A DNA stretch of 64,000 nt from Kingella oralis. GTDB taxonomy: Bacteria > Pseudomonadota > Gammaproteobacteria > Burkholderiales > Neisseriaceae. The DNA is taken from assembly GCF_014054985.1 (NCBI RefSeq), contig NZ_CP059569.1, forward strand, positions 1 to 64,000, in the 5' to 3' direction. Shown here in pieces: positions 28,898 through 37,833 of the stretch. The notes under the pieces were generated by a model. The model searched no databases, was not told the DNA's origin, and saw nothing but the letters and a program-made list of their open reading frames with translations. Within the stretch, counting starts at the first letter, position 1; each line of letters starts with the position of its first letter. A program made the translations under genes and the position numbers.

Positions 28898-29743
28898 ATG
28901 AACGCCAAAACTCTCGCCCAACAAGCCCTGCGCATCAGCCAAACAGGCAAACTGCCCTTGCCCGATGGCGGCTGCTTGGATTTTTCCGCCGAGCAGCAAG
29001 CCGCGCAACGCCACACCGTGCTATACCGCCCCAGCGAGCTAGCCCATTGGCGCGAAACCCTAAGGCAGCCTGAAACGGAACGAAACCACCGCGCCACGCA
29101 AATCAGCGTAACCCCCGAAAGCACGCAGCAAGCCGCCTATCGCTTGATGGTAAAAGAAGGCTTGGGTGATGTGGTGCTGCTCAATTTTGCCTCCGCCAAA
29201 AACGCAGGCGGCGGCTTTTTAAACGGCGCCAAAGCGCAGGAAGAAGACCTGTGCCGCAGCTCGGGACTGTATCTGTGCCAACTGGAACAGCCCGATTACT
29301 ACGCCGCCAACCGAGCCGAAAAATCCATGCTCTACACCGACCACATTATCTATTCGCCGCGCGTGCCATTTTTTCGCGTGTCGGGCGATGGGCTGCTGAA
29401 CGAATGCTTTTATCCTTCGGTGATTACCGCGCCCGCGCCCAATGCAGGCGTGTTTTTGCAGCGCGAACCGCACGGCGCAGCAGCGTTGGCGCAAACGTTG
29501 CAGCGGCGGGCGGATTATGTGTTGGCGGTTGCCAAAGACCAAGCGCAGAAAAATTTGGTGCTGGGCGCGTGGGGCTGCGGCGTGTTCCGCAATCCGCCCG
29601 AGCAAGTTGCCGCCGCCTTCGCGCAAAGCCTGAGGCAGCCTGAATTTGCCGATTGCTTTGAACGCATTGTGTTCGCCATTTACGACCGCAGCCCGGGTAA
29701 AGCCGTGTTGCAAGCGTTTACCGCGCAGTTTCAGGCTGCCTGA
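28898..29743 (+). CDS. PARG-like ADP-ribose hydrolase (TIGR02452/DUF2263 family)
   Basis: 281 residues. The catalytic signature GGG-X7-QEE of microbial poly(ADP-ribose) glycohydrolases is present as NAGGGFLNGAKAQEEDLCRSS: Gly104-106, and Glu115/Glu116 in QEE. The later GAWGCGVFRNPP loop is also typical of this macrodomain-related fold. ATG 28898 follows AAGGACATCCCC. Family members cleave ADP-ribose from proteins or free polymer; the cellular target here is unknown, and no ADP-ribosyltransferase is seen nearby. Two in-frame uptake sequences (RQPE) occur, and one lies at the stop codon. Confidence 0.88.
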   Translation: MNAKTLAQQALRISQTGKLPLPDGGCLDFSAEQQAAQRHTVLYRPSELAHWRETLRQPETERNHRATQISVTPESTQQAAYRLMVKEGLGDVVLLNFASAKNAGGGFLNGAKAQEEDLCRSSGLYLCQLEQPDYYAANRAEKSMLYTDHIIYSPRVPFFRVSGDGLLNECFYPSVITAPAPNAGVFLQREPHGAAALAQTLQRRADYVLAVAKDQAQKNLVLGAWGCGVFRNPPEQVAAAFAQSLRQPEFADCFERIVFAIYDRSPGKAVLQAFTAQFQAA

Positions 29744-29748
29744 CAGTT

Positions 29749-30120
29749 TTAGTCTGCCTGAAAGCACCCGCCATCCAGCGCCAGCGCATTGCCCCAAGCG
29801 GTAACCGCCTGCAACACGGGAATCGCCGTGCGCCCCAATTCGGTGAGCGCGTATTCGGTTTTCAGCGGCGGTTTGGTGCCGTATTGCGTGCGCGAAACCA
29901 GCCCGTCCCGCTCCAATTCTTTCAGCTGGCGGCTCAACACCGCCTCGGTGGCAAACACCAGATGCGCGTGCAATTCGCCAAAGCGTTTTGCCCCGTCTTG
30001 CAGGTGATACAGCACCACCGCCTTCCATTTGCCGCCGATTAAATCCATCGCCAGGCTCACCGTGCAAGCATAGCGTTTGCCGTTTGCTTCCAAGCACGCT
30101 GCCGTGCATTCCGTTTTCAT
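29749..30120 (-). CDS. HxlR-family transcriptional regulator
   Basis: 123-residue winged-helix protein of the HxlR/DUF24 type, recognised from CTVSLAMDLIGGKWKAVVLYHL, then RFGELHAHL and LTELGRTAIPVL. Three to four cysteines near the N-terminus (EC, AAC, YAC) could be redox-sensing, as in other HxlR proteins. ATG 30120 is chosen over the GTG at 30132. It is divergent from a quinone-reductase-type gene, with 86 nt between, which suggests it controls that gene. Confidence 0.88.
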   Translation of the reverse strand: MKTECTAACLEANGKRYACTVSLAMDLIGGKWKAVVLYHLQDGAKRFGELHAHLVFATEAVLSRQLKELERDGLVSRTQYGTKPPLKTEYALTELGRTAIPVLQAVTAWGNALALDGGCFQAD

Positions 30121-30132
30121 TTTTTTTTGCAC

Positions 30133-30148
30133 CTATTCAAAAGGATAG
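30133..30148. promoter_or_regulatory. Candidate HxlR operator in the divergent gap
   Basis: CTATTC-AAAA-GGATAG is a dyad with one mismatch, 12 nt upstream of the HxlR start and inside the only gap shared with the divergent oxidoreductase. This is weak evidence based on symmetry and position. Confidence 0.35.
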
Positions 30149-30206
30149 CTCTTGCCTTTGCCGTTTTGCGCCGCCACAATCCGCGTTTTTCCAGCAAGGA
30201 GCAAAC

Positions 30207-30755
30207 ATGGCACTCATCATTCTCGCCCACCCCAACTACGCCCAATCCGTTGCCAACCGAGCCGTTATCAACGGCTTGCAAGGCAGCGGCTTGGATTTGG
30301 AAATCCGCCCCATCGCCGAGCTGTATTCCAATTTTCAAATTGATGTCGCCGCCGAGCAGCAAGCTTTGCTGCGCCATCAAACCATCGTGTTCCAATATCC
30401 GTTTTATTGGTACAACATGCCCGCCATTTTGAAGCAATGGTTTGACTGCGTGTTCACCTACGGCTTTGCCTATGGCAGCACGGGCAGCCAGCTCAAAGGC
30501 AAAAATTTTGTCGCCAGCTTTACCGTGGGCGCGCCCGAGCGCGAATACCACACGCTGGGCGAGCATCATTTTCCCGTGGCGGAATTTTGCAAAAACCTTG
30601 CCCAAACCGCGTATTACGCGCAGATGAATTTTGTGCCGCCGTTTTGGTTTCACGGCACATCGCCCGCGTTATACAGCGCCGACGAAATCCAAGCCAAAGC
30701 GCGCGGGCAGGCGGCGCAACTGGCGGCGAAGTTGCAAGCCTTGGAAGCGGCATAA
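30207..30755 (+). CDS. NAD(P)H-dependent flavodoxin-like oxidoreductase (KefF/MdaB type)
   Basis: 182 residues with a flavodoxin-2 fold: MALIILAHPNYAQSVANRA is the phosphate-binding start, and VFQYPFYWYNMPAILKQWFD and FTYGFAYG are the FMN and substrate loops of quinone reductases. ATG 30207 has AAGGAG 5 nt upstream. It is divergently paired with the HxlR regulator. Likely a quinone or electrophile reductase; a KefF-like ancillary role is possible, but no Kef transporter is nearby. Confidence 0.9.
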   Translation: MALIILAHPNYAQSVANRAVINGLQGSGLDLEIRPIAELYSNFQIDVAAEQQALLRHQTIVFQYPFYWYNMPAILKQWFDCVFTYGFAYGSTGSQLKGKNFVASFTVGAPEREYHTLGEHHFPVAEFCKNLAQTAYYAQMNFVPPFWFHGTSPALYSADEIQAKARGQAAQLAAKLQALEAA

Positions 30756-30919
30756 AGGCAGACTGAAAACGGGTTTATGCCGGTTTGATTGCCGCCTGCG
30801 GTTTTCAGGCTGCCTATTGTTTCTTTGTGGGCAATACTGCTTTCGTTTTTTGGCTATTTATTTGCATCATCCGAAAAAATACAATGCCGCCACATTTAAT
30901 ATTCAACGGAGCAAACAGC

Positions 30920-31678
30920 ATGAACACCGCCTTATTCCTCGGGCATGGCAGCCCGATGAACGTGTTGCGCGACAACGCGTACAACCGCGCCTTCCGCCAA
31001 ATGGGCGAGCGCCTGCCCGCGCCGCGTGCCATTTTGTGCGTGTCTGCGCATGGTTACGGCAACGGCACATGGGTGAGCAGCAGCCCGCGCCCCAAGCTGA
31101 TTTACGATTTCTACGGCTTCCCCGATGCGCTGTATCAACAGCAATACCCCGTTTCAGGCTGCCCCGAGCTGGCGGAGGAAGTGTGCCGCCTGTTGCCCCA
31201 CGCCCAGCTAGACCCCGATATGGGGCTAGACCACGGCGTGTGGACGGTGCTGAAACCCACGTTTCCCAACGCCGATATTCCCGTGGTGCAGCTAAGTTTG
31301 GACGCATCGCTTAGCAGTGCGGAACACTTTGAACAAGCCAAACGCCTGCGCCCGCTGCGCGAACAAGGCGTGCTGATTGTGGGCAGCGGCAACATCGTGC
31401 ACAACCTGCGCGCCTACCGCCCCGACGCGCCGCCGCACAAATGGGCGCAAGCGTTTCGGCAAAACATCAACGATGCGTTGCAGCAAGGCGAGTTTGACCG
31501 CATTGCCGATTATTTAAACCAATGGGGCGATGTCGCGGGGCTGTCTGCGCCCACGCCCGAGCATTTTTTGCCGCTGCTGTATGTGCTGGCGCAGCACGAT
31601 GATGGGCAGGCGGTGGTATTGTTTAACGATGAAATCGTCGGTGGCGCATTGAGCATGACTTCCGTGCGGGTGAATTAG
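30920..31678 (+). CDS. DODA-type extradiol aromatic ring-opening dioxygenase (YgiD family)
   Basis: 252 residues. Metal-site features are GHGSPMN at the N-terminus, CVSAHGYGNGTWV, then LIYDFYGFPDALYQQQYPVS, and LDHGVWTVLKPTFPNADIPVVQLSLD. This matches bacterial 4,5-DOPA dioxygenase-like proteins. The usual AHW after the second His is AHG here. An in-frame uptake sequence gives SGCPEL. ATG 30920 follows CGGAGCAAACAGC. It lies 164 nt after the quinone reductase, with a DUS pair between. Confidence 0.9.
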   Translation: MNTALFLGHGSPMNVLRDNAYNRAFRQMGERLPAPRAILCVSAHGYGNGTWVSSSPRPKLIYDFYGFPDALYQQQYPVSGCPELAEEVCRLLPHAQLDPDMGLDHGVWTVLKPTFPNADIPVVQLSLDASLSSAEHFEQAKRLRPLREQGVLIVGSGNIVHNLRAYRPDAPPHKWAQAFRQNINDALQQGEFDRIADYLNQWGDVAGLSAPTPEHFLPLLYVLAQHDDGQAVVLFNDEIVGGALSMTSVRVN

Positions 31679-31834
31679 GCGCGGCGGCGAAGCGAAATGC
31701 AACAGCCGGCATCAAGCAGAGGGCGTATTTTTCAATGCGCCCTTTTTTTGCGCCGCGCGGTTTGATTTCAGATTGAGGCAGCCTGAAAACGGGAGGGCAT
31801 CGTTTCAAGCTGCCGCAACGCGCGTTTGCCCGCC

Positions 31835-32962
31835 TTAGCCCTGTTTTTCCAACATCTTGCGAAACCGCACCAGCGCCAGCCCCAAAAACACCGCCCCCGA
31901 CACCGACAACGCCAAAAGCTGCACCCACACCGTTTCCAGCCCCGCGCCGCGAAACATCACCGATTGCGCGAAGCGGGCAAACTGCGTGCTAGGCCAATAT
32001 TCGCTCACCCGCTGCGCCATTTCGGGCATATTGGCGCGCGGCGAAGTGCTGCCTGAAAACATCATAAAAACAATGTAAGTGGGCACCATCAGCAAGCTGT
32101 ATTGCGGCATGGTGGGTGCAATCGTTGCCAGCATCACCGACAACGAAGCCACCGAAAACATAAACAGCACCACGCCCAGCGCATACAGCGCAAACGACCC
32201 CGCCAAATGCGCCCCAATCGCGCCGCCCACCACAAACTTCATGCTCAACACCGCCGCCGCGCTTACCACCAAGCCGTTTGCCAAGATTTTGGCGGCAACG
32301 ATTTCGGTGGCGGTTACCGGCATCACCAGCAAGTGTTCCATCGTGCCGTGCTCGCGCTCGCGTATCACCGCCGCGCCCACCAACACCAATGTAATCAACA
32401 TAATATTGTTGCCCGCCATCGCCGCGCCCATAAACCAGCTGCTTTGGTTGTTCGGGTTGTATTGCAGGTTCACCGCCGCGCGCACGGGCATGGCTTGGCT
32501 GATTTGCTGTTTCACGCCCATGAACTCTTGGATTTCGCGGCTGAAAATCTGCGTGATATAGCCCGAGCCCATGCCCGCCTGTGTCATCGCGGTGGCATCC
32601 ACCAAAAGCTGCGCTTCGGGCGCACGCCCGGCCAACACGTCGCGCTGGAAGTTCGGCGGAAATTCCAACACAAAAGTCAGCTCACTTTTATCCAGCATCT
32701 CTTGCGTGTCGTTGGGATTAACGTAAACGGGCTTGGCAAACTGCGGCGGCAACAGCGCGGCAACAATTTGGCGCGTGAGCGGGCTGCGGTCGTAGTCCAC
32801 GATGCCGATGTTGGCGTTTCTCACATCGGATGTGGCGTTGGTGGCGGTGTTGTACACCATCGTGCTGAACATCATCACGATGAGCACCACCAGCACCGTG
32901 TCGCCAAACAGGCTGCGCAGTTCTTTGGCGGAAAGGGAAAGGATGTTTTTTAAGGTTCGCAT
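31835..32962 (-). CDS. ABC-2 type export permease (YhhJ/YbhR-like)
   Basis: 375 residues. One N-terminal transmembrane helix (LVVLIVMMFSTMVYNTATN), a periplasmic domain of about 140 residues, then about five helices including the ABC-2 signature (MLITLVLVGAAVIREREHGTMEHLLVMPVTATEIVAAK). The next gene upstream on this strand is a second permease. No ATP-binding gene is adjacent; a matching double ATPase lies at 62.9-64 kb. Substrate unknown. Confidence 0.9.
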   Translation of the reverse strand: MRTLKNILSLSAKELRSLFGDTVLVVLIVMMFSTMVYNTATNATSDVRNANIGIVDYDRSPLTRQIVAALLPPQFAKPVYVNPNDTQEMLDKSELTFVLEFPPNFQRDVLAGRAPEAQLLVDATAMTQAGMGSGYITQIFSREIQEFMGVKQQISQAMPVRAAVNLQYNPNNQSSWFMGAAMAGNNIMLITLVLVGAAVIREREHGTMEHLLVMPVTATEIVAAKILANGLVVSAAAVLSMKFVVGGAIGAHLAGSFALYALGVVLFMFSVASLSVMLATIAPTMPQYSLLMVPTYIVFMMFSGSTSPRANMPEMAQRVSEYWPSTQFARFAQSVMFRGAGLETVWVQLLALSVSGAVFLGLALVRFRKMLEKQG

Positions 32963-32983
32963 ATCGGGTGCTTTCTTGGGGTA

Positions 32984-33026
32984 GAGGCAGCCTGAAAATG
33001 AATCAGCGCGTTTTCAGGCTGCCTTT
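32984..33026. repeat. DUS inverted pair between the two permease genes
   Basis: AGGCAGCCTGAAAA and TTTTCAGGCTGCCTTT lie in the 67-nt gap inside the presumed operon. Termination here would lower expression of the second permease. Confidence 0.65.
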
Positions 33027-33029
33027 GCG

Positions 33030-34166
33030 TTACTTCTCTTGCTTTTGCAAACTCAAACACGCCAGCGTTAAAAACACGGCGGCAAACATCGCCAGCATGG
33101 CGTATTCCCTGCCCAAATCCCACACGCCCAAGCCTTTGGTGAAGCCGCCGATGGACACGCGCTGATACCACGACGCGGGAAAGCTCACGCCAATCACATA
33201 CGCGCCGCCGCTCATGGTGGAGACGGGATACATCAGGCCCGAAAAGTTGGAAGCAATGGTTACGCTGCCGATGGCAGAGATGAAAAACGCCGCCGTTTGC
33301 GATTTGGTGAACGCCGAAACCAGCAGCCCGAACGCCGTTGCCGCCGCAACGTGCAGCAGCGTGCCGATAAACAATGCCAGCAGCGAGCCTTTGAGCGGCA
33401 CGCCAAACCAAAACACAATCATCAGCGAGAGCGACACAAAATTAAACACGCCCATCGCCAAATAAGGCAACTGCTTGCCAATCAGATACTGCGGCACGCT
33501 GGCGGGGCTGGCGTATAAATTGGCGATGGAGCCGATTTCGCGTTCGCGCACCACCGAAAGCGCGGTCATAATCGCGGGAATCATGGTCAGCACCATCATC
33601 AGTACATTGGGCACAATCGCGTTCATGCTTTTAAAGTCTTGATTGTAAAGAAAGCGCGGCACGATGGCGGCGGCTTTGGGCAAATCCATACCGCGCGCTT
33701 TGAGCGTGTCCAAGTTATACCGCTGCACCATGCTTTGCGCGTAGGCTTGGATGTTGCTGGCGTTGAACGGAATGGTGCCGTCTATATAAAACCCGATTTC
33801 AGGCTGCCGTCCCTGTGCCAAGCTGCGCCCGAAATCGGGCGGCACATCAATCACCAGCACCACTTGGTTGCTTTTCAAGCGCGCTTCCGCCTCTTGCAGG
33901 GAATACACGGGCGGCTGCTCTTTGAAATACGGCGAGCCGCGGAAATACTCAACCATGTGGCGGCTGGCTGCCGATTGGTCGCGGTCTAACACGGAAAATT
34001 TCAGGTTCGCCACGTCAAACGAAATCGCCCAGCCCACGGCGGCGAGCATAATCGCCGGGCCGAGCGCGGCGAAAAACAGGCGGATTTTGTCGCGCAGCAA
34101 TTCTTTGGTTTCGCGGCGGGCAAAGGTGAGCACGGTGGCAAACCAGTAGGATACGGAATGGGGCAT
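33030..34166 (-). CDS. ABC-2 type export permease (YhiI/YhhJ cluster type)
   Basis: 378 residues with the same architecture as its neighbour: N-terminal helix (FAALGPAIMLAAVGWAISF), a large periplasmic domain with an in-frame uptake sequence (RQPEIGF), then about five helices with MVLTMIPAIMTALSVVREREIGSIANLYASP. Two permeases of this kind normally form a heterodimer with a double ATPase and an HlyD-like adaptor. Neither of those is beside it. Confidence 0.9.
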   Translation of the reverse strand: MPHSVSYWFATVLTFARRETKELLRDKIRLFFAALGPAIMLAAVGWAISFDVANLKFSVLDRDQSAASRHMVEYFRGSPYFKEQPPVYSLQEAEARLKSNQVVLVIDVPPDFGRSLAQGRQPEIGFYIDGTIPFNASNIQAYAQSMVQRYNLDTLKARGMDLPKAAAIVPRFLYNQDFKSMNAIVPNVLMMVLTMIPAIMTALSVVREREIGSIANLYASPASVPQYLIGKQLPYLAMGVFNFVSLSLMIVFWFGVPLKGSLLALFIGTLLHVAAATAFGLLVSAFTKSQTAAFFISAIGSVTIASNFSGLMYPVSTMSGGAYVIGVSFPASWYQRVSIGGFTKGLGVWDLGREYAMLAMFAAVFLTLACLSLQKQEK

Positions 34167-34420
34167 GATAAGGTCTCAATCGCAATAAGGCAGCCTGAAA
34201 TCACGGTTTGCGCGTTTTCAGGCTGCCAAATTATAGGGGCTGGCTGGACGGGTGTCCAATTTCGGCTTGGCGCGGGGCTGAGCGGAGCATCCGATTTCAG
34301 GCTGCCTCGGGGATGGTTTGCCCCAAAGCGCACCCATGCAAACCTATCTTTACAAAAACCACGTTATGCCATAACATCTAGCCCGCATTTTTGCAGCAAA
34401 ATAACAAAGGAAAAAAGAGT

Positions 34421-35221
34421 ATGAGCAAAACACTATTGGCTGCGCTGTTGTGCGCGGCTTCGCTATCCGCCCACGCGCATCGGGTTTGGGTGTCCACCAA
34501 TCACACGCATGGTGGCGAGATTTTGAAAGCGGAATTGGGCTATGGCGAGTTCCCCGAGTTTGAGCCGATTGCCAAAGAGCGACTGGATATTTTTAAGCCG
34601 TTGCAACTGGTTACGCCGCAGGGCAAGCAAAATTTGGTGCAAAAGGGTTTGCACAATTATCAATACGAAAGCGCGAAGCCTGTGAAAGACGGCAGCTTTT
34701 TGGTGTTGGCGGAATATTTGCCGACATTTTGGTCAAAAAACGCGGCGGGCTGGAAGCGGCAAAATATGACGCAAATGCCCGATGCCACTTACTGCGAGCA
34801 AACGCGGATGTATGGCAAGAATATTGTGAATGTGGGGCATGAAAGCGCGGATACGGCGGTGATTACACGCCCTGTGGGGCAGATGTTGGAGATTGTGCCG
34901 CTGGATAATCCTGCTAATGTGCAGGTGGGCGAGCGGTTTAAGGTGAAAGTGTTGCTCAACGGCGAGCCGCTGCCCAATGCCACGCTCACGGCAACGTTTG
35001 ACGGCTTTGACACCAGCGATAGAGGTAAAACGCACAAGGTGGAAGCGCAGGCGTTTTCCGACACCACGGGCGATGACGGCACGGTGGCGATTATTCCGCT
35101 GCGGCAGGGCTTTTGGAAAGCCAGCGTGGAGCATAAGGCGGATTTTGCCGACCAAAAAGTGTGCCAAAAACAGGCGAATTACACCACGCTCACCTTCCAA
35201 ATCGGGCACGCGCATCATTAG
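34421..35221 (+). CDS. Secreted DUF4198-family protein
   Basis: 266 residues. Signal peptide MSKTLLAALLCAASLSAHA, then a mature N-terminus HRVWVSTNHTHGG. DUF4198 proteins are periplasmic, often linked to nickel or cobalt uptake or to TonB systems. The mature His-rich start and the C-terminal GHAHH could bind metal (inference). A second domain, residues about 170-260 (QVGERFKVKVLLNGEPLPNATLTATFDGF), looks immunoglobulin-like. Single gene with a DUS-pair terminator. Confidence 0.83.
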   Translation: MSKTLLAALLCAASLSAHAHRVWVSTNHTHGGEILKAELGYGEFPEFEPIAKERLDIFKPLQLVTPQGKQNLVQKGLHNYQYESAKPVKDGSFLVLAEYLPTFWSKNAAGWKRQNMTQMPDATYCEQTRMYGKNIVNVGHESADTAVITRPVGQMLEIVPLDNPANVQVGERFKVKVLLNGEPLPNATLTATFDGFDTSDRGKTHKVEAQAFSDTTGDDGTVAIIPLRQGFWKASVEHKADFADQKVCQKQANYTTLTFQIGHAHH

Positions 35222-35234
35222 GATGATGGGACAG

Positions 35235-35278
35235 AAAGGCAGCCTGAAAACGGGATTTCGTTTTCAGGCTGCCTTTTA
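35235..35278. terminator. DUS-pair terminator after the DUF4198 gene
   Basis: AAAGGCAGCCTGAAAACG and CGTTTTCAGGCTGCCTTTTATT form a strong stem with T-rich flank. Confidence 0.78.
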
Positions 35279-35318
35279 TTGGGCTTTAACGGTGTGCCAA
35301 TCTGCGTTTCAGGCTGCC

Positions 35319-36160
35319 TCACCCCTCATATTTCGTGCTGTGCGACAGCTCCTCCCACGCCGCCATTTCCGCCGCCACTTTGCCCATTTTGCGCTCCATC
35401 GCCGCGAAGCTGTCCGCGCCCAGATAGATGCGTTTGGGCGGGTTGTCCGCCGCGGCGAGGGCAATCAGCGCGCGGGTGGCTTTTTCGGGGTCGCCGCTTT
35501 GGTTTTGGTTCAGGCGGCGGTAGGCGTTTTCGTAGTCGCGCACGCCGGCGTAGTCCACAATCGGGTGCTCGGGGAAACGCGCCGAGCCGCCGAGGAAGGA
35601 TGTCCGCAGCCCGCCGGGGCAGACGGCGGTGGCGCGCACGTTGAAGTCGCGCCCTTCCTCGTCCACCGCTTCGGTGAGTATGATGACGGCGGCTTTGCTG
35701 GCGCTGTAAATCGCCTGCCCGGGGTCGGTAACGCTGCCTGAAATGGATGAATATTGAGAAAACGTCCGCTTTTTTGCGCGCGGTAAACGGGCATCACGGC
35801 GCGGATTACGTTCATCATGCCGAACACGTTGATGTCAAAATTGGCGCGGATTTCGGCGTCGGTGAGCTCTTCAATCGCGCCGACAAGGATGTAGCCTGCG
35901 TTGTTCACAGTAACGTCGATGCGGCCGAAACGTTCGGTGATGGCGGCGATGCCGCGGTTGATGTCGGCTTCGTCGGTGAGCGCCATGGTGAGTGCGAGCA
36001 GGTTTTCGCTGCCGCCGACGGCTGCGGCGAGCTTGTCGGCATTGCGCGTGGTGGCGGCGACGCGGTGCCCTGCGGCGAGCAGCTGCCTAACGAGGGCGAG
36101 CCCGAGCCCGCCGGATGCGCCGGTTACGAGCCAGACTTAGGGTTGGGCTGGGTTTTGCAT
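35319..36160 (-). pseudogene. Broken short-chain dehydrogenase/reductase
   Basis: A full-length SDR can be read only by repairing two lesions. The start MQNPAQP (ATG 36160, with AAAGGAA upstream) meets TAA at 36139-36137. The frame then continues with VWLVTGASGGLGLALVRQLL (cofactor motif) and VTVNNAGYILVG. Near 35750 one base is missing (AATATTCATCC for a likely AATATTTCATCC); the shifted frame then gives SISGSVTDPGQAIYSASKAA with the catalytic Tyr and Lys, to a normal C-terminus. The gene follows a LysR regulator on the same strand. Confidence 0.8.
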
Positions 36161-36221
36161 AGGGATTCCTTTCGGAGTTGGGGTTGAAAAAAGGGTTTCA
36201 GGCTGCCTTGCAGAGGGCATC

Positions 36222-36266
36222 CGAGGCAGCCTGAAAAGCAGAATGTGTTTTTTCAGGCTGCCTTTT
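36222..36266. terminator. DUS-pair hairpin between LysR gene and SDR remnant
   Basis: AGGCAGCCTGAAAA and TTTTTTCAGGCTGCCTTTTC sit beside the REP-like element. Confidence 0.6.
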
Positions 36267-36302
36267 CATTCTTTCAAAAAACCGTATTCGTACACCAGTT
36301 TC

Positions 36303-36366
36303 GTAGGTCGGGCATTTATGCCCGACAAATCCCGTTCACAATGTCGGGCATAAATGCCCGACCTAC
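36303..36366. repeat. REP-like double palindrome
   Basis: Two 25-bp arms (36303-36327 and 36342-36366) are perfect reverse complements around a 14-nt centre. Each arm is itself a palindrome around GTCGGGCAT..ATGCCCGAC. Single half-elements with the core GGGCATCAATGCCC occur near 25267 and 60297. This is the layout of REP/BIME elements mobilised by RAYT transposases; no such gene is in the window. Confidence 0.75.
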
Positions 36367-36411
36367 GGCAGCCGTCCTTCAAGGCAGCCTGAAAACGGCA
36401 ACACGCGGCTT

Positions 36412-37269
36412 TCAGGCTGCCTGATCTGCCAGCACTTCGCCCAGAAAATCCGCCACGGCGCGGATTTTGGGCGAGCGGCGCAAATCTTCGTGCATCACCA
36501 GATAGAGGTCGGCGGCAAATTCTTCCGGTTGCGCCGCGCCGTTCGGGGCAACCTGCACGAAGCCGTCTGCGGGGCGCACGTAGAAATCGGGCAAGAGGCC
36601 GATGCCGGTTTCGGCGGCGACGGCGGCTTTGATGACATCGAAGTCGTTGCAGGCGAGGATGATGCGGCGGCCGGCGAGCAGCTGCTCCTGCCACAGCCCG
36701 TGCGCGCCGCCGATGTTGAGGCAGAGAAACGCCTGTTCGGCGCGGGGGCGGCTGCGCAGGTAGCCCTCGCGGGCGTAGAAGCGGTAGCGGATGGGGCGCA
36801 GGCGGCGGGCGACGAGGTCGTTTTGCGTGGGGCGGACGATGCGCAGGGCGATGTCGGCGTGGCGCGCGTGCAGGTTGCTGATGTGCGCGTCGCTTTGCAG
36901 CACGAGGCGGATGTTGGCGTGGCGGCGGGCGAAGGCGGCAAAGTGCGGCATCAGCAGCCCTTTGGCGACCAGCGGCGGCGCGGAGACGACAACTTCGGCC
37001 ATTTCTTCGCGCTGCTCGCGCGCAGTGCGCAGCAGGCTGTCCATGCCCACGGCGATTTCCTGCGCTTGCGCGCGGATGCGTGCGCCTTCGTCGGTGAGCA
37101 GGTAGCGGCGGCCGATGCGGTCAAACAGGCGCAGCCCGAGCGTGGCTTCCAGCCGCGCGATGCGGCGCGATATGGTGCTGTGCTGCACGCCGAGCGTTTC
37201 TGCGGCGGCGGTAAGGGTTTGTTTTTCCACGAGCACGGTGAAGCAGTGCAAATCGTCCCAGTCGTTCAT
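36412..37269 (-). CDS. LysR-family transcriptional regulator
   Basis: 285 residues. N-terminal helix-turn-helix MNDWDDLHCFTVLVEKQTLTAAAETLGVQHSTISRRIARLE, shown here only as the recognition pattern LTAAAETLGVQHSTISRRI. The effector domain follows (VVVSAPPLVAKGLLMPHFAAF). The C-terminus overlaps a DUS (ADQAA). The gene is co-directional with the broken SDR and divergent from the NTF2-like gene, which it may control. Base composition is more GC-rich than the window average. Confidence 0.9.
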   Translation of the reverse strand: MNDWDDLHCFTVLVEKQTLTAAAETLGVQHSTISRRIARLEATLGLRLFDRIGRRYLLTDEGARIRAQAQEIAVGMDSLLRTAREQREEMAEVVVSAPPLVAKGLLMPHFAAFARRHANIRLVLQSDAHISNLHARHADIALRIVRPTQNDLVARRLRPIRYRFYAREGYLRSRPRAEQAFLCLNIGGAHGLWQEQLLAGRRIILACNDFDVIKAAVAAETGIGLLPDFYVRPADGFVQVAPNGAAQPEEFAADLYLVMHEDLRRSPKIRAVADFLGEVLADQAA

Positions 37270-37431
37270 GGCGGTGCTTTCCTTAGGCAGCCTGAAAGCC
37301 TGCGAACCGGTTTTCAGGCTGCCTGATTGTGCGTTGGTTATCGGACACGGATGTTTTTTCGTATTTTAACCGTTTTGCGCACGGATTAAACTGCCGCCCC
37401 ATTCAACCAAACACCTATTCAGGAGCAAAAA

Positions 37432-37833
37432 ATGGACTGTCTTTCCCTTGCGCAAACGATTTTCGCCGACCTTGCCGCCGGCAATCTGGAAGCCGTGCTG
37501 CAACGCTGCGCCGACGACGTGCGCTTTACCGCCGTGCGCACCGAACCCTGCGCCGCCGTGCCGGCATACGGCGAATACGTCGGCAAAGACGGCGCGCGGC
37601 AGTTTTTCCAAAAGCTCGGCGCGGCGGTGGAGTTCGGCGAATTCCGCCTCGACGGCGCGGCGGCGGGCAAGGATTTGGCGATGATGCACGGCCACCTGCG
37701 CCACACCGTGCGCGCCACGGGCAAAGTGTTCGACAGCGATTGGGCGCTGGCGATGCAGTTTGCCGACGGCCTGCTGGCACATTACCGTTTCTACGAAGAC
37801 AGCGCCGCGCTGGAAAAGGCGATGGAGGCGTGA
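37432..37833 (+). CDS. SnoaL/NTF2-like nuclear-transport-factor-2 fold protein
   Basis: 133 residues in the cone-shaped NTF2 fold: LAQTIFADLAAGNLEAVLQRCADDVRF, the G-K-DGARQFFQKL helix, and a terminal strand set (ALAMQFADGLLAHYRFYEDS). Such proteins are small-molecule-binding domains or isomerase-like enzymes. ATG 37432 follows CAGGAGCAAAAA. It overlaps the next gene by one base, so the pair is coupled. Divergent from the LysR gene. Confidence 0.83.
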   Translation: MDCLSLAQTIFADLAAGNLEAVLQRCADDVRFTAVRTEPCAAVPAYGEYVGKDGARQFFQKLGAAVEFGEFRLDGAAAGKDLAMMHGHLRHTVRATGKVFDSDWALAMQFADGLLAHYRFYEDSAALEKAMEA

